Below are positions 50,418-59,350 of a stretch of DNA of 64,000 nucleotides, in pieces; positions within the stretch are counted from its first letter, which is position 1, and every line of letters starts with the position of its first letter. The position numbers were made by a program, and so were the translations under genes. The DNA is from SG8-41 sp964521405 (GTDB taxonomy: Bacteria; Pseudomonadota; Gammaproteobacteria; Burkholderiales; SG8-41), in assembly GCA_964521405.1 (NCBI GenBank), contig CAZFRR010000299.1, positions 1 through 64,000 of the forward strand, given 5' to 3'. Under the pieces are notes generated by a model. It worked only from the letters and a program-made list of their open reading frames with translations. It was not told the origin of the DNA and did no database searches.

Positions 50418-50800
50418 TTGTCGCTCATCGCTGTTTTTCGGTACGCCACGGCGTCGAGCAGTCCCGCCAGCTCAGCGGCGTTGCCCGGCCTCAAGCGGAA
50501 CAACCACGCCGCGTAGGGCTCCTGGTTCAGCTTCTCGGGCGCATCGGCCACGAGCGGGTTGACCCCGACGATCTCGCCGGAGACCGGCGCTGGGATGTCG
50601 GACGCCGCCTTGACCGATTCCACCACGGCGCAGGTTTCCCCCTGCTTCACCTTGCGGCCGATCTCGGGATGCTGCACGAACACCACGTCGCCCAGCTGCT
50701 CCTGCGCGTAATCCGTGATGCCCACCGTCGCAGTGCCGTCCGGCTCCATCCTCACCCACTGATGGGAAGCGGTGTATCGAAGTGTTTCGGGAATGGCCAT
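50414..50800 (-). CDS. gcvH: Glycine cleavage system H protein
   Basis: A 128-residue lipoyl carrier protein. The lipoyl lysine is K64 in CAVVESVKAASDIPAPVSGE, and the N-terminus LRYTASHQWVRMEPDGTATV is canonical. The partners gcvT and gcvP are not in the window. It lies with dgkA rather than with the glycine cleavage genes, so it may be a second H protein. A repeat pair separates it from the DUF3426 gene. Confidence 0.93.
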   Translation of the reverse strand: MAIPETLRYTASHQWVRMEPDGTATVGITDYAQEQLGDVVFVQHPEIGRKVKQGETCAVVESVKAASDIPAPVSGEIVGVNPLVADAPEKLNQEPYAAWLFRLRPGNAAELAGLLDAVAYRKTAMSDK

Positions 50801-50806
50801 GGTCGG

Positions 50807-50876
50807 TTTCGTTTCTCGTTTCTCGTTGCTCGTTACCTGCCTGAAAGTCGAGTGACGAGAAACGAATAACGAGTCA
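50807..50876. repeat. Inverted GTTTCTCGTT word pair
   Basis: The left arm (50807-50836) reads TTTCGTTTCTCGTTTCTCGT then TGCTCGTTACC. The right arm (50849-50876) reads CGAGTGACGAGAAACGAATA then ACGAGTCAC. It is the third copy of this word family. Confidence 0.85.
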
Positions 50877-50884
50877 CCCCTCCT

Positions 50885-51709
50885 TCAAGGAGCCGGCGCC
50901 GGCAGGAGATCGAGCCGGAATCCCGCCGGGTTGAGTTCACCGGTGTCGAGATCGAGCCGCACGGTGATCTCCGCGTTGGCCGGTATGCCGGTGGCTGCGT
51001 CCCGGCCGCGCTCGAGGTATTCCTTCGGCGTGAAAATGCGCCGCGACAGCGTGTGCTCCTTGGTATTGGTGAGCGCGAGGTCGAGCGCCGGGAAACCCAC
51101 TTCGTATCCGGCATGGTTACGCAGCGTGGCCGTCAACTGGATTATCCCCGGGCGCGCCGTGTCGGTCGCTTGCAGGTCGGAAGCTTCGATGGCGATCTGC
51201 TTGGGGCGCTGCGGCGGAGTAACAGTGCAGCGCAGCAGATCGCAGAACTGGAGCAGGTAAGGCTTCAACCCCGGATACTGCGCGGAGAGATCCGACCGGT
51301 GGAAATAAGCGGCCTGTCCGCCGAGCGCAAGCGCCAGCAGGACCACGCCCGCCGCCCATGCCCGGGCGCTGCGCCGGGTCTCCTCCGGATAGAACTGGTC
51401 GTCGAGCGAGAGTTGTTCCGGCGCCGGGCCGTAGTCCCGCTCTTCGTAAGTCACTTCCGGCAAGCGCGGCGCGGCAGGCGCCGCAGCAACCGTCGCCGGC
51501 GTCACTGGCTGGAGCTTGAACCCACCGCTATCGCTTGTGCCCGCCGCCTGCGGCGGCGTCTCGGGCGCGGGCAGCGTGACGAGCGCATTCAATCCGTCGA
51601 ACACCGTCATGCAGGTGCCGCAGCGCACCCGCCCGTTTTGGGCCTGCAACTGCTGCTGCGAGACACGGAACGTCGTGCCGCAGGAGGGGCATTGTGTTAC
51701 CAGGCTCAT
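50885..51709 (-). CDS. DUF3426 zinc-ribbon membrane protein
   Basis: A 274-residue protein with an N-terminal MJ0042-type zinc ribbon (CPSCGTTFRVS then VRCGTCMTVFDG), a Pro/Ala linker, one TM segment (WAAGVVLLALALGGQAAYFH) and a periplasmic DUF3426 domain (IQLTATLRNHAGYEVGFPAL). Found in most betaproteobacteria in this accB-prmA neighbourhood, role unknown. It overlaps prmA by four bases. Confidence 0.88.
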   Translation of the reverse strand: MSLVTQCPSCGTTFRVSQQQLQAQNGRVRCGTCMTVFDGLNALVTLPAPETPPQAAGTSDSGGFKLQPVTPATVAAAPAAPRLPEVTYEERDYGPAPEQLSLDDQFYPEETRRSARAWAAGVVLLALALGGQAAYFHRSDLSAQYPGLKPYLLQFCDLLRCTVTPPQRPKQIAIEASDLQATDTARPGIIQLTATLRNHAGYEVGFPALDLALTNTKEHTLSRRIFTPKEYLERGRDAATGIPANAEITVRLDLDTGELNPAGFRLDLLPAPAP

Positions 51710-52599
51710 GGGTGGAGGCGGGTGCCGCTCAAGAGCATCCAGCCTTCCTCGTGAACGGGCGCCTCGAAATCAAACCACGGCCGGTACGCGGCGCACACTT
51801 CATCCGCCTGTTCCGCGAGCAGGCCGGCCAGCGCCAACCGCCCGTTGCGCGCGGTCAACCGGGCGATGAGGGGCGCGAGCACGATGAGCGGGTGAGCGAG
51901 GATGTTGGCGACCACGATTTGCGCGGGCTGCCGTATCGCGCCGGCAGCGCTGTGAAAAAACACCTGCACCTGATTGTGAATGGCATTCGCGCGCGCCGCA
52001 ACTAGCGCCTGGTCGTCGATATCCACGCCGTCGGCGCGCGCCGCCCCGAGCTTCATCGCGGCAATGGCCAGTATGCCGGAGCCGCAGCCGTAATCGAGCA
52101 CCGATTCTCCGCCGCGGATCGCGCTCTCCAGCCAGGCGAGGCACAGGCGCGTGGTGGGATGGCTGCCGGTGCCGAAGGCGAGTCCCGGGTCGAGCAGGAG
52201 GTTGATCGCGCCGGGGTCGGGCGGCTCGTGCCAGCTCGGCACGATCCACAATCGCGGCGAAATCCGGATCGGCGCGAACTGGTCGCGGCTCGCGCGCACC
52301 CAGTCCTGCTCGGCCACGCGATCCGTGCGGTGCGGCGGTGGCTCGATGCCGGCCCGGGCGCAGGCGGCCGCGACGAGCGCTTGCGCGTCCGCGCCCTCCG
52401 CGACGAGCGCGGCAACGCGGCTGCGCCGCCAGCCGCGCGGCGTCCCGGCGCCAGGCTCGGCAAACACCGGCTGCTCGGCGGCGGAGCCGGCGTCGGCATC
52501 CGCCACTTCAACGCTCGCCGCGCCGGCCTCGATCAGAGCGTCGGAGACCGCTTCGACATCGGCTGCGGGCACTTCGAAGGAAACCGAAAGCCAGGACAT
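51706..52599 (-). CDS. prmA: Ribosomal protein L11 methyltransferase
   Basis: A 297-residue SAM-dependent methylase that trimethylates ribosomal protein L11. The N-terminal targeting domain is MSWLSVSFEVPAADVEAVS. The Rossmann domain has SVLDYGCGSGILAIAAMKLG with the following ADGVDIDDQALVAARANA, then VVANILAHPLIVLAPLIARL. It is followed by DUF3426 on the same strand, the typical order. A long repeat precedes it. Confidence 0.96.
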   Translation of the reverse strand: MSWLSVSFEVPAADVEAVSDALIEAGAASVEVADADAGSAAEQPVFAEPGAGTPRGWRRSRVAALVAEGADAQALVAAACARAGIEPPPHRTDRVAEQDWVRASRDQFAPIRISPRLWIVPSWHEPPDPGAINLLLDPGLAFGTGSHPTTRLCLAWLESAIRGGESVLDYGCGSGILAIAAMKLGAARADGVDIDDQALVAARANAIHNQVQVFFHSAAGAIRQPAQIVVANILAHPLIVLAPLIARLTARNGRLALAGLLAEQADEVCAAYRPWFDFEAPVHEEGWMLLSGTRLHP

Positions 52600-52609
52600 G
52601 ACTGCCAGA

Positions 52610-52727
<118 letters not shown>

Positions 52728-52736
52728 GTTTCGTTC

Positions 52737-54092
52737 TCACTCCTCTCTCGCCAGCTTGGCGAGTCGTTGCTCGAGATAGTGGATGCTGGTGCCCCCGCGC
52801 AGGAAGGCCGCATCCAGCAGCAACTCCTGGTGCAGCGGGATATTGGTCTTGATGCCCTCGATTGCGGTCTCGGAGAGCGCGATGCTCATCCGCGCGATCG
52901 CTTGCTCGCGGGTGTCGCCGTAGGCAATGATCTTGCCGATCAGGGAATCGTAATGCGGCGGCACGAAATACCCGTTATAGGCGTGCGAGTCCACCCGGAT
53001 GCCGGGGCCGCCGGGCATGTGGTAGGACGTGATGCGCCCGGGCGATGGCGTGAAATTGTACGGGTCCTCCGCATTGATGCGGCATTCGATGGCGTGCCCG
53101 CGGAACTGCACGTCGCGCTGCCGGATGCGCAACCGCTCGCCCGCCGCGATGCGGATCTGCTGCTGCACGATATCGATGCCCGTGATCATCTCCGTCACCG
53201 GATGCTCGACCTGCAGGCGGGTGTTGATCTCGATGAAATAGAACTCGTTGTTCTCGTACAGGAACTCGAAAGTGGCGGCCCCTTCGTAGCCGAGCTTGTG
53301 GCAGGCCTCCGCGCAGCGCTCGGCAATGCGGGTGCGGCCGCGCGCGTTGAGGTGCATCGCGGGGGCTTCCTCGATCACCTTCTGGTGGCGCCGCTGCATC
53401 GAGCAGTCGCGCTCGCCCAAATGAATCGCATTGCGAAAGCGGTCGGCGAGCACCTGGAACTCGATGTGGCGCGGGTTTTCCAGGTATTTCTCGATGTAAA
53501 CCGAGGAGTTGCCGAAAGCGGCCTGCGCCTCCGCCCGCGTGGTCTGCACCGCCGTCAGCAGCGCCGCTTCCGTGTGCACCACGCGCATGCCGCGCCCGCC
53601 GCCGCCGCCCACCGCCTTGATGATCACCGGGTAACCGATCGAGCGCGCGATCTTGATGATGTCGTTCGATTCCGTCGGCATCGGCCCGTCCGCGCCCGGC
53701 ACCACCGGTATCCCGGCCTTTTTCATCGCGGCCTTGGCGTTCACCTTGTCGCCGAGCAGCCGGATGGTGTCGGCCCTGGGGCCGATGAACACGAACCCGC
53801 TCTGCACCACGCGCTCGGCGAAATCGGCGTTTTCCGCGAGAAAGCCCCAACCGGGGTGGACCGCCTCGGCGTCCGTCACCTCGGCGGCGCTGATGATGGC
53901 GGGAATATTGAGATAGCTCGCGGCGGATGGCGCCGGCCCGATGCACACGGACTCGTCGGCGAGCTTGACGTACTTGGCCTCGCGGTCCGCTTCCGAGTGC
54001 ACCACCACCGTCTTGATGCCGAGCTCGCGGCAGGCGCGCTGGATGCGCAGCGCGACTTCGCCGCGGTTGGCTATAAGGATCTTTTCAAACAC
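52737..54092 (-). CDS. accC: Acetyl-CoA carboxylase biotin carboxylase subunit
   Basis: A 451-residue ATP-grasp biotin carboxylase of fatty-acid synthesis. The opening FEKILIANRGEVALRIQRAC is canonical. The ATP-binding loop is KAVGGGGGRGMRVV, and the catalytic region has CSMQRRHQKVIEEAPAMHL and TRLQVEHPVTEMITGIDIVQ. It works with AccB directly upstream. The length and fold fit ACC rather than the biotin-fused methylcrotonyl-CoA carboxylase alpha subunit. Confidence 0.97.
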   Translation of the reverse strand: MFEKILIANRGEVALRIQRACRELGIKTVVVHSEADREAKYVKLADESVCIGPAPSAASYLNIPAIISAAEVTDAEAVHPGWGFLAENADFAERVVQSGFVFIGPRADTIRLLGDKVNAKAAMKKAGIPVVPGADGPMPTESNDIIKIARSIGYPVIIKAVGGGGGRGMRVVHTEAALLTAVQTTRAEAQAAFGNSSVYIEKYLENPRHIEFQVLADRFRNAIHLGERDCSMQRRHQKVIEEAPAMHLNARGRTRIAERCAEACHKLGYEGAATFEFLYENNEFYFIEINTRLQVEHPVTEMITGIDIVQQQIRIAAGERLRIRQRDVQFRGHAIECRINAEDPYNFTPSPGRITSYHMPGGPGIRVDSHAYNGYFVPPHYDSLIGKIIAYGDTREQAIARMSIALSETAIEGIKTNIPLHQELLLDAAFLRGGTSIHYLEQRLAKLAREE

Positions 54093-54098
54093 GGGTCA

Positions 54099-54192
54099 GA
54101 TGCGTGATTCGTGATTTGTGATTCGTGAGTCGCAGACCACCGAACGCGCGCCGCCCGCCCGATTCTTCGAATCACGATTCACGACTCACGCT
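54099..54192. repeat. Inverted GTGATTCGTG / CACGATTCACG words
   Basis: The left arm (54099-54131) reads GCGTGATTCGTGATTTGTGA then TTCGTGAGTCGC. The right arm (54162-54192) reads TTCTTCGAATCACGATTCAC then GACTCACG. It lies in the accB-accC gap. Confidence 0.8.
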
Positions 54193-54201
54193 TTTCCGAG
54201 G

Positions 54202-54666
54202 CTAGCCGAGTATGAAGAGCGGCTCGCCGTACTCCACCGGCTGTCCGTTCTCGACCAGGATGGCCTTCACCGTGCCGTCCTGGTCGGCATCGATCTCGTT
54301 CAACATCTTCATGGCCTCGATGATGCACAGCGTTTCGCCGGCCTTGACCGCCTGCCCGACCTCGACGAACGACTTTGCGCCGGGGGCGGAGCAGAGGTAG
54401 AAAGTGCCGACCATCGGCGAGCGGATGACGTGGCCTTCAGGGGCCGCCGCCCCGCCCTCGGCCGGGGCGGCGCCTGGCGCGCCGGCGGCTGCAGCAGCCG
54501 GCGCCGCGGCCTGCGGCAGCGTGTAGACCTGTAACGGCGCCGCCGGTTGCGCCCCGGATGTCCCGCGGCTGATGCGCACCCGCTCCTCGCCCTCGCTGAT
54601 CTCGAGCTCCGCGATTCCCGATTGCTGCACCAGGTCGATCAGCGACTTCAGCTTGCGCATATCCAT
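54202..54666 (-). CDS. accB: Biotin carboxyl carrier protein of acetyl-CoA carboxylase
   Basis: A 154-residue carrier with an N-terminal dimerisation part (DMRKLKSLIDLVQQSGIAEL), an Ala/Pro-rich linker (about 50-80) and a C-terminal biotinyl domain with K120 in EAMKMLNEIDADQDG. It carries the carboxyl group between AccC and AccA/D. It lies 3 bases after aroQ in the usual aroQ-accB-accC order. Confidence 0.97.
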   Translation of the reverse strand: MDMRKLKSLIDLVQQSGIAELEISEGEERVRISRGTSGAQPAAPLQVYTLPQAAAPAAAAAGAPGAAPAEGGAAAPEGHVIRSPMVGTFYLCSAPGAKSFVEVGQAVKAGETLCIIEAMKMLNEIDADQDGTVKAILVENGQPVEYGEPLFILG

Positions 54667-54669
54667 GAC

Positions 54670-55128
54670 CTACCTCTTTTTCCCGGGGACATGCTGCAGG
54701 GCAAACTCCAGCGCGAGTTCGTAGCCCTTCGAGCCGAGCCCGCTGATGATCCCGACCGCGATGTCGGTGAAATACGACTCCCGGCGGAAGGCTTCCCGGG
54801 AGAAGACATTCGACAGGTGCACCTCGACGAAGGGGATGCCCACCGCCGCCAGCGCATCGCGCAGCGCCACGCTGGTATGGGTATAGGCGGCCGGGTTGAT
54901 GATGATGAAATCCACCCCGCTCTTGCGCGCCCGCTGTATGCGTTCGACCAGCGCCGCCTCGGAGTTGCTCTGGTAGGTAACGAGCCGCGCCTTGGCTTTC
55001 CTGGCCCGGCTGTCCAGCCGGGCATTGATCACCTTCAACGTGTCCGTGCCGTAGTGTTCAGCCTCGCGGGCCCCGAGGAGATTGAGGTTGGGACCGTTGA
55101 CGACCAGGATGTGTTTAGCGCCGGCCAT
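54670..55128 (-). CDS. aroQ: Type II 3-dehydroquinate dehydratase
   Basis: A 152-residue dodecameric enzyme of the shikimate pathway that converts 3-dehydroquinate to dehydroshikimate. The start at 55128 gives AGAKHILVVNGPNLNLLG then REAEHYGTDTL. The substrate region is IIINPAAYTHTSVALRDAL and EVHLSNVFSREAFRRESYF. The start at 55128 was preferred over a 23-residue longer form. Confidence 0.95.
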   Translation of the reverse strand: MAGAKHILVVNGPNLNLLGAREAEHYGTDTLKVINARLDSRARKAKARLVTYQSNSEAALVERIQRARKSGVDFIIINPAAYTHTSVALRDALAAVGIPFVEVHLSNVFSREAFRRESYFTDIAVGIISGLGSKGYELALEFALQHVPGKKR

Positions 55129-55423
55129 GATGAGTGCTGATGGAATTCGCTGCTTCTTTGACTGAAATAGCGGCCCTACGGCGCCGGTGGGTGACAATTG
55201 CCGGGAGTTTGCCTAAATTAAATGCAGTTGTCTATAAATTAAGCGAAGTTATGGGGTGTTAATACCCGAAACCCCCATCGAATCATGATGCTCCCCCACA
55301 CCCCCAGACTGATCGTTACGTGCCACCAAAACCACCCCTTTCCAGGTGTCAAGCCATTGGAATGAATGGCCTTGGTTTAACTGAAATTAACAGAAGTTAC
55401 CGCATGAATGCTAGTAGTTAGCA
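55129..55423. other. AT-richer gap upstream of aroQ
   Basis: A gap of 295 bases that is visibly less GC-rich than its surroundings, with GGGGTGTTAATACCCG and AGCAGGGGCTTTAATACCCC as similar GGGG...TAATACCC motifs. ATGCTA (55408-55413) and TAGCAT (55419-55424) form a small stem against the tlpA-like stop. A minus-strand TTGACA lies near 55350, but no good -10 follows. Presumably it holds the aroQ-accBC promoter. No gene is seen. Confidence 0.4.
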
Positions 55424-55960
55424 TCAAAGCAGGGGCTTTAATACCCCCTCCAACCTCGCTTCTTTCAGCCCGCCAGGCTCCCTGCTCACCAACTTACCCC
55501 CCCGGTCGATGATCAGGGTGTAGGGCAGCACTCCGGCGCGATTGCCGGCCTGGCGCAATAGCTCCAGGGTTTCCATCCCGCCCACCAGGAGGGGGTAGTT
55601 GATGTGGAACTCGCGCGCAAACTCGGCCACCTTGTCCGGCTCGTCGATTGCGATGCCGACGAACACCAGTCCGCGCGAGCCATAGCGCTCCTGCAGCCGA
55701 ACGAAACCGGGGATTTCCTCGCGGCACGGCGCGCACCAGGTGGCCCAGAAGTTGACTACCAGCACCTGCCCGCGCCATTGCGCCAGGGGCTGCATGACCC
55801 CCTTCAAATCGGCCAGCCGCGCCGCATAAACCCGGTCGACAGCCGCTTGGGGATCCGTTGCACCGGTGCCGCCGCGCGACCACCACTGGTAGGCTCCGCC
55901 GCCCGCGGCGGACACGATCGCCACCGCCGCAAACAGCGCGAGGACTCGCGCGCGCTTCAC
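55424..55960 (-). CDS. TlpA/ResA-like thioredoxin-fold protein
   Basis: A 178-residue periplasmic protein with an N-terminal signal anchor (ALFAAVAIVSAAGGGAYQWW) and a redoxin domain with C76 and C79 in FWATWCAPCREEIPGFV. It reduces disulfides, often in cytochrome c maturation or metal-thiol handling. Its start overlaps the end of dsbD by four bases, so DsbD is probably its electron donor. Length is normal for TlpA-type proteins. Confidence 0.9.
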   Translation of the reverse strand: MKRARVLALFAAVAIVSAAGGGAYQWWSRGGTGATDPQAAVDRVYAARLADLKGVMQPLAQWRGQVLVVNFWATWCAPCREEIPGFVRLQERYGSRGLVFVGIAIDEPDKVAEFAREFHINYPLLVGGMETLELLRQAGNRAGVLPYTLIIDRGGKLVSREPGGLKEARLEGVLKPLL

Positions 55961-57738
55961 CGCAGAAAGCCGAGGGCCTGGTCGAGCACCGCCACAAATC
56001 GCTCGGCAGATTGATAGCCGATCACGCGCAGCCCCTGGATCTCGCGGCCCTGGCGGTCGAAAAAGATGATGCCAGGCGGGCCGAACAGCCGGAAGCGCTT
56101 CAACAGCACCGCGTGATCGGCGTTATTGGCGGTGACATCGGCCTGCAGCAGCACCATGTCGCGGAACCGGGTCTTCACGCGCTCGTCGCTGAAGGTAAAG
56201 CGCTCCATCTCCTTGCACGAGACGCACCAGTCGGCATAGAAGTCCAGCATGACCGTGCGCCCTGCCGCCGCCTGGATGCGGGCGTCGAGTTCGGCCGGGC
56301 TATTGATCCGCTGGAACGGCGTCTCGTGCGGGCCCCCGCCCTCGGTGGCTGTGGCACGCAAGCCGGACAGCGGCTGGAAAATGTCGCGGCTGCCCGAGAA
56401 TGCCCCGACCAGATAAGCCATGCCGGCGATCAGGGCAATCACGCCGACGCCCTTGGCTATACGCTGAAAGCCGTTGGCGCCGGGCGGCAGCGGGTCGATC
56501 ACCCGCAGGCAGATCGCGGTCACGGTGAGCAGCGCGCCCCACAGGAACATCTGCACCGAAACGGGGGTGAACGGGGAAACGAGATAGATCGCCACCCCCA
56601 GCAGCAGCGCGCCGAAAAAGCGCTTGACCGTATCCATCCAGGGGCCGGCTTTCGGCAGCAGCGCCCCGGCCGAAGCGCCGATCGCGAGGAGTGGCACCCC
56701 CATGCCGAGCGCCATGGCGAAGAGCGCGGAGCCGCCCAGCACGACGTCGCGGCTCTGGCTGATGTAGAGCAGCGCCCCCGCGAGCGGCGCCGCCACGCAC
56801 GGCCCCAGGATCAACGCCGAGAGCACGCCCATCGAGAACACGCCCGCCGCGTGGCCGCCATGGAAGCGGTTACTGGCGCTCGCAATCCGGCTTTGCAGCG
56901 CCACCGGCAGTTGCAGCTCATAGGCGCCGAACATCGACAGGGCGAGAGCGACGAACACCGCGGCAAACCCGCCCACCACCCAGGGATTCTGCAGCACCGC
57001 CGAGAGCATCGCGCCTGACAGCCCTGCCGCGACTCCCGCCAGCGCGTAGGTGATCGCCATGCCGAGCACATAGGCAGCCGCCAGCAGGAAGCCCTTCGTC
57101 TTGGTGACGGGATGCCCGGCGCCGACGATGATGCCGGAGAGGATCGGCACCATCGGCAGCACGCACGGTGTGAACGAGAGCAGCAGCCCAAAGCCGAAGA
57201 AGCTCGCGATCGCGAGCCAGAAACCGCCTTGCAACAACCCCGCCACCCGGTCGTCCTCTCCCGTGGCGGCCCCGAACCAGGATCCCGGCGCGTCGGTCCG
57301 CGTCGCCCCCCCGCCGAGCGCGGCCAGCCGCAACTCGGCCTTTTGCTCGAAGGGCACGTAGCACACGCCGATGTCGGCACAGCCCTGCGAGAGCGCGGTG
57401 AGCGTGATCGACGGCGCGCCGGCGCCCACGCCATCGAACGGCAGCACGATGCTGAGGTTGCCGCGATAGGTCTCGACCTCGCCGAAGAAGTCATCGCGGT
57501 GCTTTTTGCCCGCGGGCAGCTGGGGGGCGCCCGCCTTCGCGCCTTCGGGGGCCAGGGTGAACCGGAATTTATCGCGGTAGAGATAGTAGCCGGGCGCGAT
57601 CTGGTAGTTCACCTCGATCGAGCGCTCATCCTTCAGCCGCGCACTGAAGCGGAAAGCTTTTTCAGGCTCGAGCAATTCCGGCTCGGCGCCATGGGCGAGC
57701 CACGACAGCGCGAGCAGAAAGATCAGAACGAAACGCAT
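55957..57738 (-). CDS. dsbD: Thiol:disulfide interchange protein DsbD
   Basis: A 593-residue protein that passes electrons from cytoplasmic thioredoxin to periplasmic thiols. A signal peptide (1-17) precedes an N-terminal domain with CADIGVCYVPFEQ. The central eight-helix domain has its Cys pair in SFTPCVLPMVPIL and GPCVAAPLAGALLY. The C-terminal thioredoxin domain has FYADWCVSCKEMERF. It is co-translated with the TlpA-like gene. Confidence 0.95.
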   Translation of the reverse strand: MRFVLIFLLALSWLAHGAEPELLEPEKAFRFSARLKDERSIEVNYQIAPGYYLYRDKFRFTLAPEGAKAGAPQLPAGKKHRDDFFGEVETYRGNLSIVLPFDGVGAGAPSITLTALSQGCADIGVCYVPFEQKAELRLAALGGGATRTDAPGSWFGAATGEDDRVAGLLQGGFWLAIASFFGFGLLLSFTPCVLPMVPILSGIIVGAGHPVTKTKGFLLAAAYVLGMAITYALAGVAAGLSGAMLSAVLQNPWVVGGFAAVFVALALSMFGAYELQLPVALQSRIASASNRFHGGHAAGVFSMGVLSALILGPCVAAPLAGALLYISQSRDVVLGGSALFAMALGMGVPLLAIGASAGALLPKAGPWMDTVKRFFGALLLGVAIYLVSPFTPVSVQMFLWGALLTVTAICLRVIDPLPPGANGFQRIAKGVGVIALIAGMAYLVGAFSGSRDIFQPLSGLRATATEGGGPHETPFQRINSPAELDARIQAAAGRTVMLDFYADWCVSCKEMERFTFSDERVKTRFRDMVLLQADVTANNADHAVLLKRFRLFGPPGIIFFDRQGREIQGLRVIGYQSAERFVAVLDQALGFLR

Positions 57739-57757
57739 CGGGGGGCCGCTACGGTGC

Positions 57758-57857
57758 GATTGGTGATTCGTGATTCGTGATTCGTGAATGGTTAAATACT
57801 GGCTTCATGCAATGCCCCTGTTTTTTCGATTCACGATTCACGATTTACGATTTACGG
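57758..57857. repeat. Inverted GTGATTCGTG / CACGATTCACG words
   Basis: The left arm (57758-57789) reads GATTGGTGATTCGTGATTCG then TGATTCGTGAATGG. The right arm (57826-57857) reads CGATTCACGATTCACGATTT then ACGATTTACGG. It lies in the cutA-dsbD gap. Confidence 0.8.
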
Positions 57858-57864
57858 ATTTTGA

Positions 57865-58194
57865 TCAACCGATGGCGATGGTAGTTTCGCCGGCCACCCA
57901 TTGCAGGTATTCGTCGAAACCGTGCCGCACTGGGACAGCAACGATCTCGGGAAGTTCGTAGGGATGAAGGCTGCGGATCGCCGCTTCCACCTCGGCATAC
58001 CGCGCCTGCCTGGTCTTGATCAACACCGGCACTTCCGCGGTGTTCTCGATCGCGCCTTTCCAGCGATAGATCGAAGTGCATTCCGCGAGCACGTTCACGC
58101 ACGCGGCAAGCCGCCGGGCGATAAGCGCCTCCGCCAGCTTCACCGCGGCCGCGCGGTCCGGCAGATGGGTGAGCACGATCACGAATTCATCCAT
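57865..58194 (-). CDS. cutA: Divalent cation tolerance protein CutA
   Basis: A 109-residue trimeric ferredoxin-like-fold protein first found through copper tolerance, with an uncertain biochemical role. The core CVNVLAECTSIYRWKGAIEN holds the conserved Cys, and LPEIVAVPVRHGFDEYLQWV follows. The start at 58194 (MDEFVIVLTHLPDRAAA) is canonical. It sits upstream of dsbD, as in many betaproteobacteria. Confidence 0.93.
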   Translation of the reverse strand: MDEFVIVLTHLPDRAAAVKLAEALIARRLAACVNVLAECTSIYRWKGAIENTAEVPVLIKTRQARYAEVEAAIRSLHPYELPEIVAVPVRHGFDEYLQWVAGETTIAIG

Positions 58195-58300
58195 GGATAT
58201 CCTTACGCGCTGATAGCGCCCGGCAGCCGTGATAGACTGCAGCCCCGCCTTGGTGTCATAGGGGAATTTTAACTTAAGTGCGCCGTTTCCCCGGAGCGGC

Positions 58301-59335
58301 GTGACAAAAAAATCCATGCCCCACCAGGTCACGATCCAATCCAGCGGACACGCGTTCACCGTCAACGACGGCGAGACCGTCCTTGCGGCCGCGCTGCGTG
58401 AAGGCATCGTCATCGCCTATGGCTGCCGCCACGGCTCTTGCGGCACCTGCAAGGGCAAGCTGCTGGAAGGCGCCGTGGATTACGGCACCTACCAGGAGCA
58501 GGCCCTGACGGAGGCGGAGAAGAACGCCGGCATGGCGCTCTTCTGCCAGGCGAAGCCGCGCGCCGACCTCGTGATCCAGTGCCGCGAAATCGGCACCGTC
58601 GTGAAGGGCATGCAGATCAAGATGATGCCCGCGCGCGTGATGAAGATCGAGCGCGCCGCGCCGGACGTGACGCTCCTCGAGCTGAAGCTGCCGGCGAACG
58701 ACAAGTTCATGTTCCTCGCCGGCCAGTACGTGGATCTGATCCTTCGGGACGGCACGCGCCGCAGCTTCTCGATGGCGAATGCGCCGCACGACGATGGGTT
58801 CCTGCGGCTGCATCTCAGGAACTACGGCGGGCCGTTCAGCCAGCACGTCTTCGGCGCCATGAAGGAAAAGGACATCCTGCGCATCGAAGGGCCGTTCGGC
58901 ACCTTCTTCCTGCGCGAGGACAGCGCGAAGCCCATCGTGCTGCTCGCGAGCGGCACCGGTTTCGCGCCGATCAAGGCGATGGTCGAGCATGCCCTGCACA
59001 CCGGCATGAAGCGCCCGATGACGCTCTACTGGGGCTGCCGGGTGCGCGCCGATCTCTACCTGAACGAGCTCGCGGAAGGCTGGCAGCGCGAAGGAAAGCT
59101 GCGCTACGTGCCGGTCCTCTCGGATGCCACGCCCGCGGACCACTGGACCGGCCGGACCGGTTTCGTTCACCGCGCGGTGATGGAGGATTTTCCCGACCTG
59201 TCGGGCCACCAGGTCTATGCCTGTGGCGCCCCAATCGTGGTGGACTCCGCGCACCGCGATTTCACCTCGAAGTGCAAGCTGCCGGAAGACGATTTCTTTT
59301 CCGACTCTTTTACGCCCGCCGCTCCCGCGGGCTGA
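58301..59335 (+). CDS. 2Fe-2S ferredoxin-FNR reductase (AscD/oxygenase reductase type)
   Basis: A 344-residue electron-transfer protein. The plant-type 2Fe-2S cluster is held by Cys in YGCRHGSCGTCKGKLL and a fourth in ALFCQAKPRADL. The FAD domain has RRSFSMANAPHDDGF with the RxxS motif, and the NAD domain has LASGTGFAPIKAMVEHAL. This is the architecture of CDP-6-deoxy-hexose reductase and aromatic-oxygenase reductases. No oxygenase is adjacent, so its partner is unknown. The GTG at 58301 follows GGAG by four bases; the ATG at 58316 is another candidate. Confidence 0.88.
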   Translation: MTKKSMPHQVTIQSSGHAFTVNDGETVLAAALREGIVIAYGCRHGSCGTCKGKLLEGAVDYGTYQEQALTEAEKNAGMALFCQAKPRADLVIQCREIGTVVKGMQIKMMPARVMKIERAAPDVTLLELKLPANDKFMFLAGQYVDLILRDGTRRSFSMANAPHDDGFLRLHLRNYGGPFSQHVFGAMKEKDILRIEGPFGTFFLREDSAKPIVLLASGTGFAPIKAMVEHALHTGMKRPMTLYWGCRVRADLYLNELAEGWQREGKLRYVPVLSDATPADHWTGRTGFVHRAVMEDFPDLSGHQVYACGAPIVVDSAHRDFTSKCKLPEDDFFSDSFTPAAPAG

Positions 59336-59350
59336 AAATTCGCTCTTGCT

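Noticed and set aside
52737..54092. accC as the missing liuD
   Set aside because: It is 451 residues without a biotinyl domain and is paired with accB; methylcrotonyl-CoA carboxylase alpha is about 660 residues with its own biotinyl tail.
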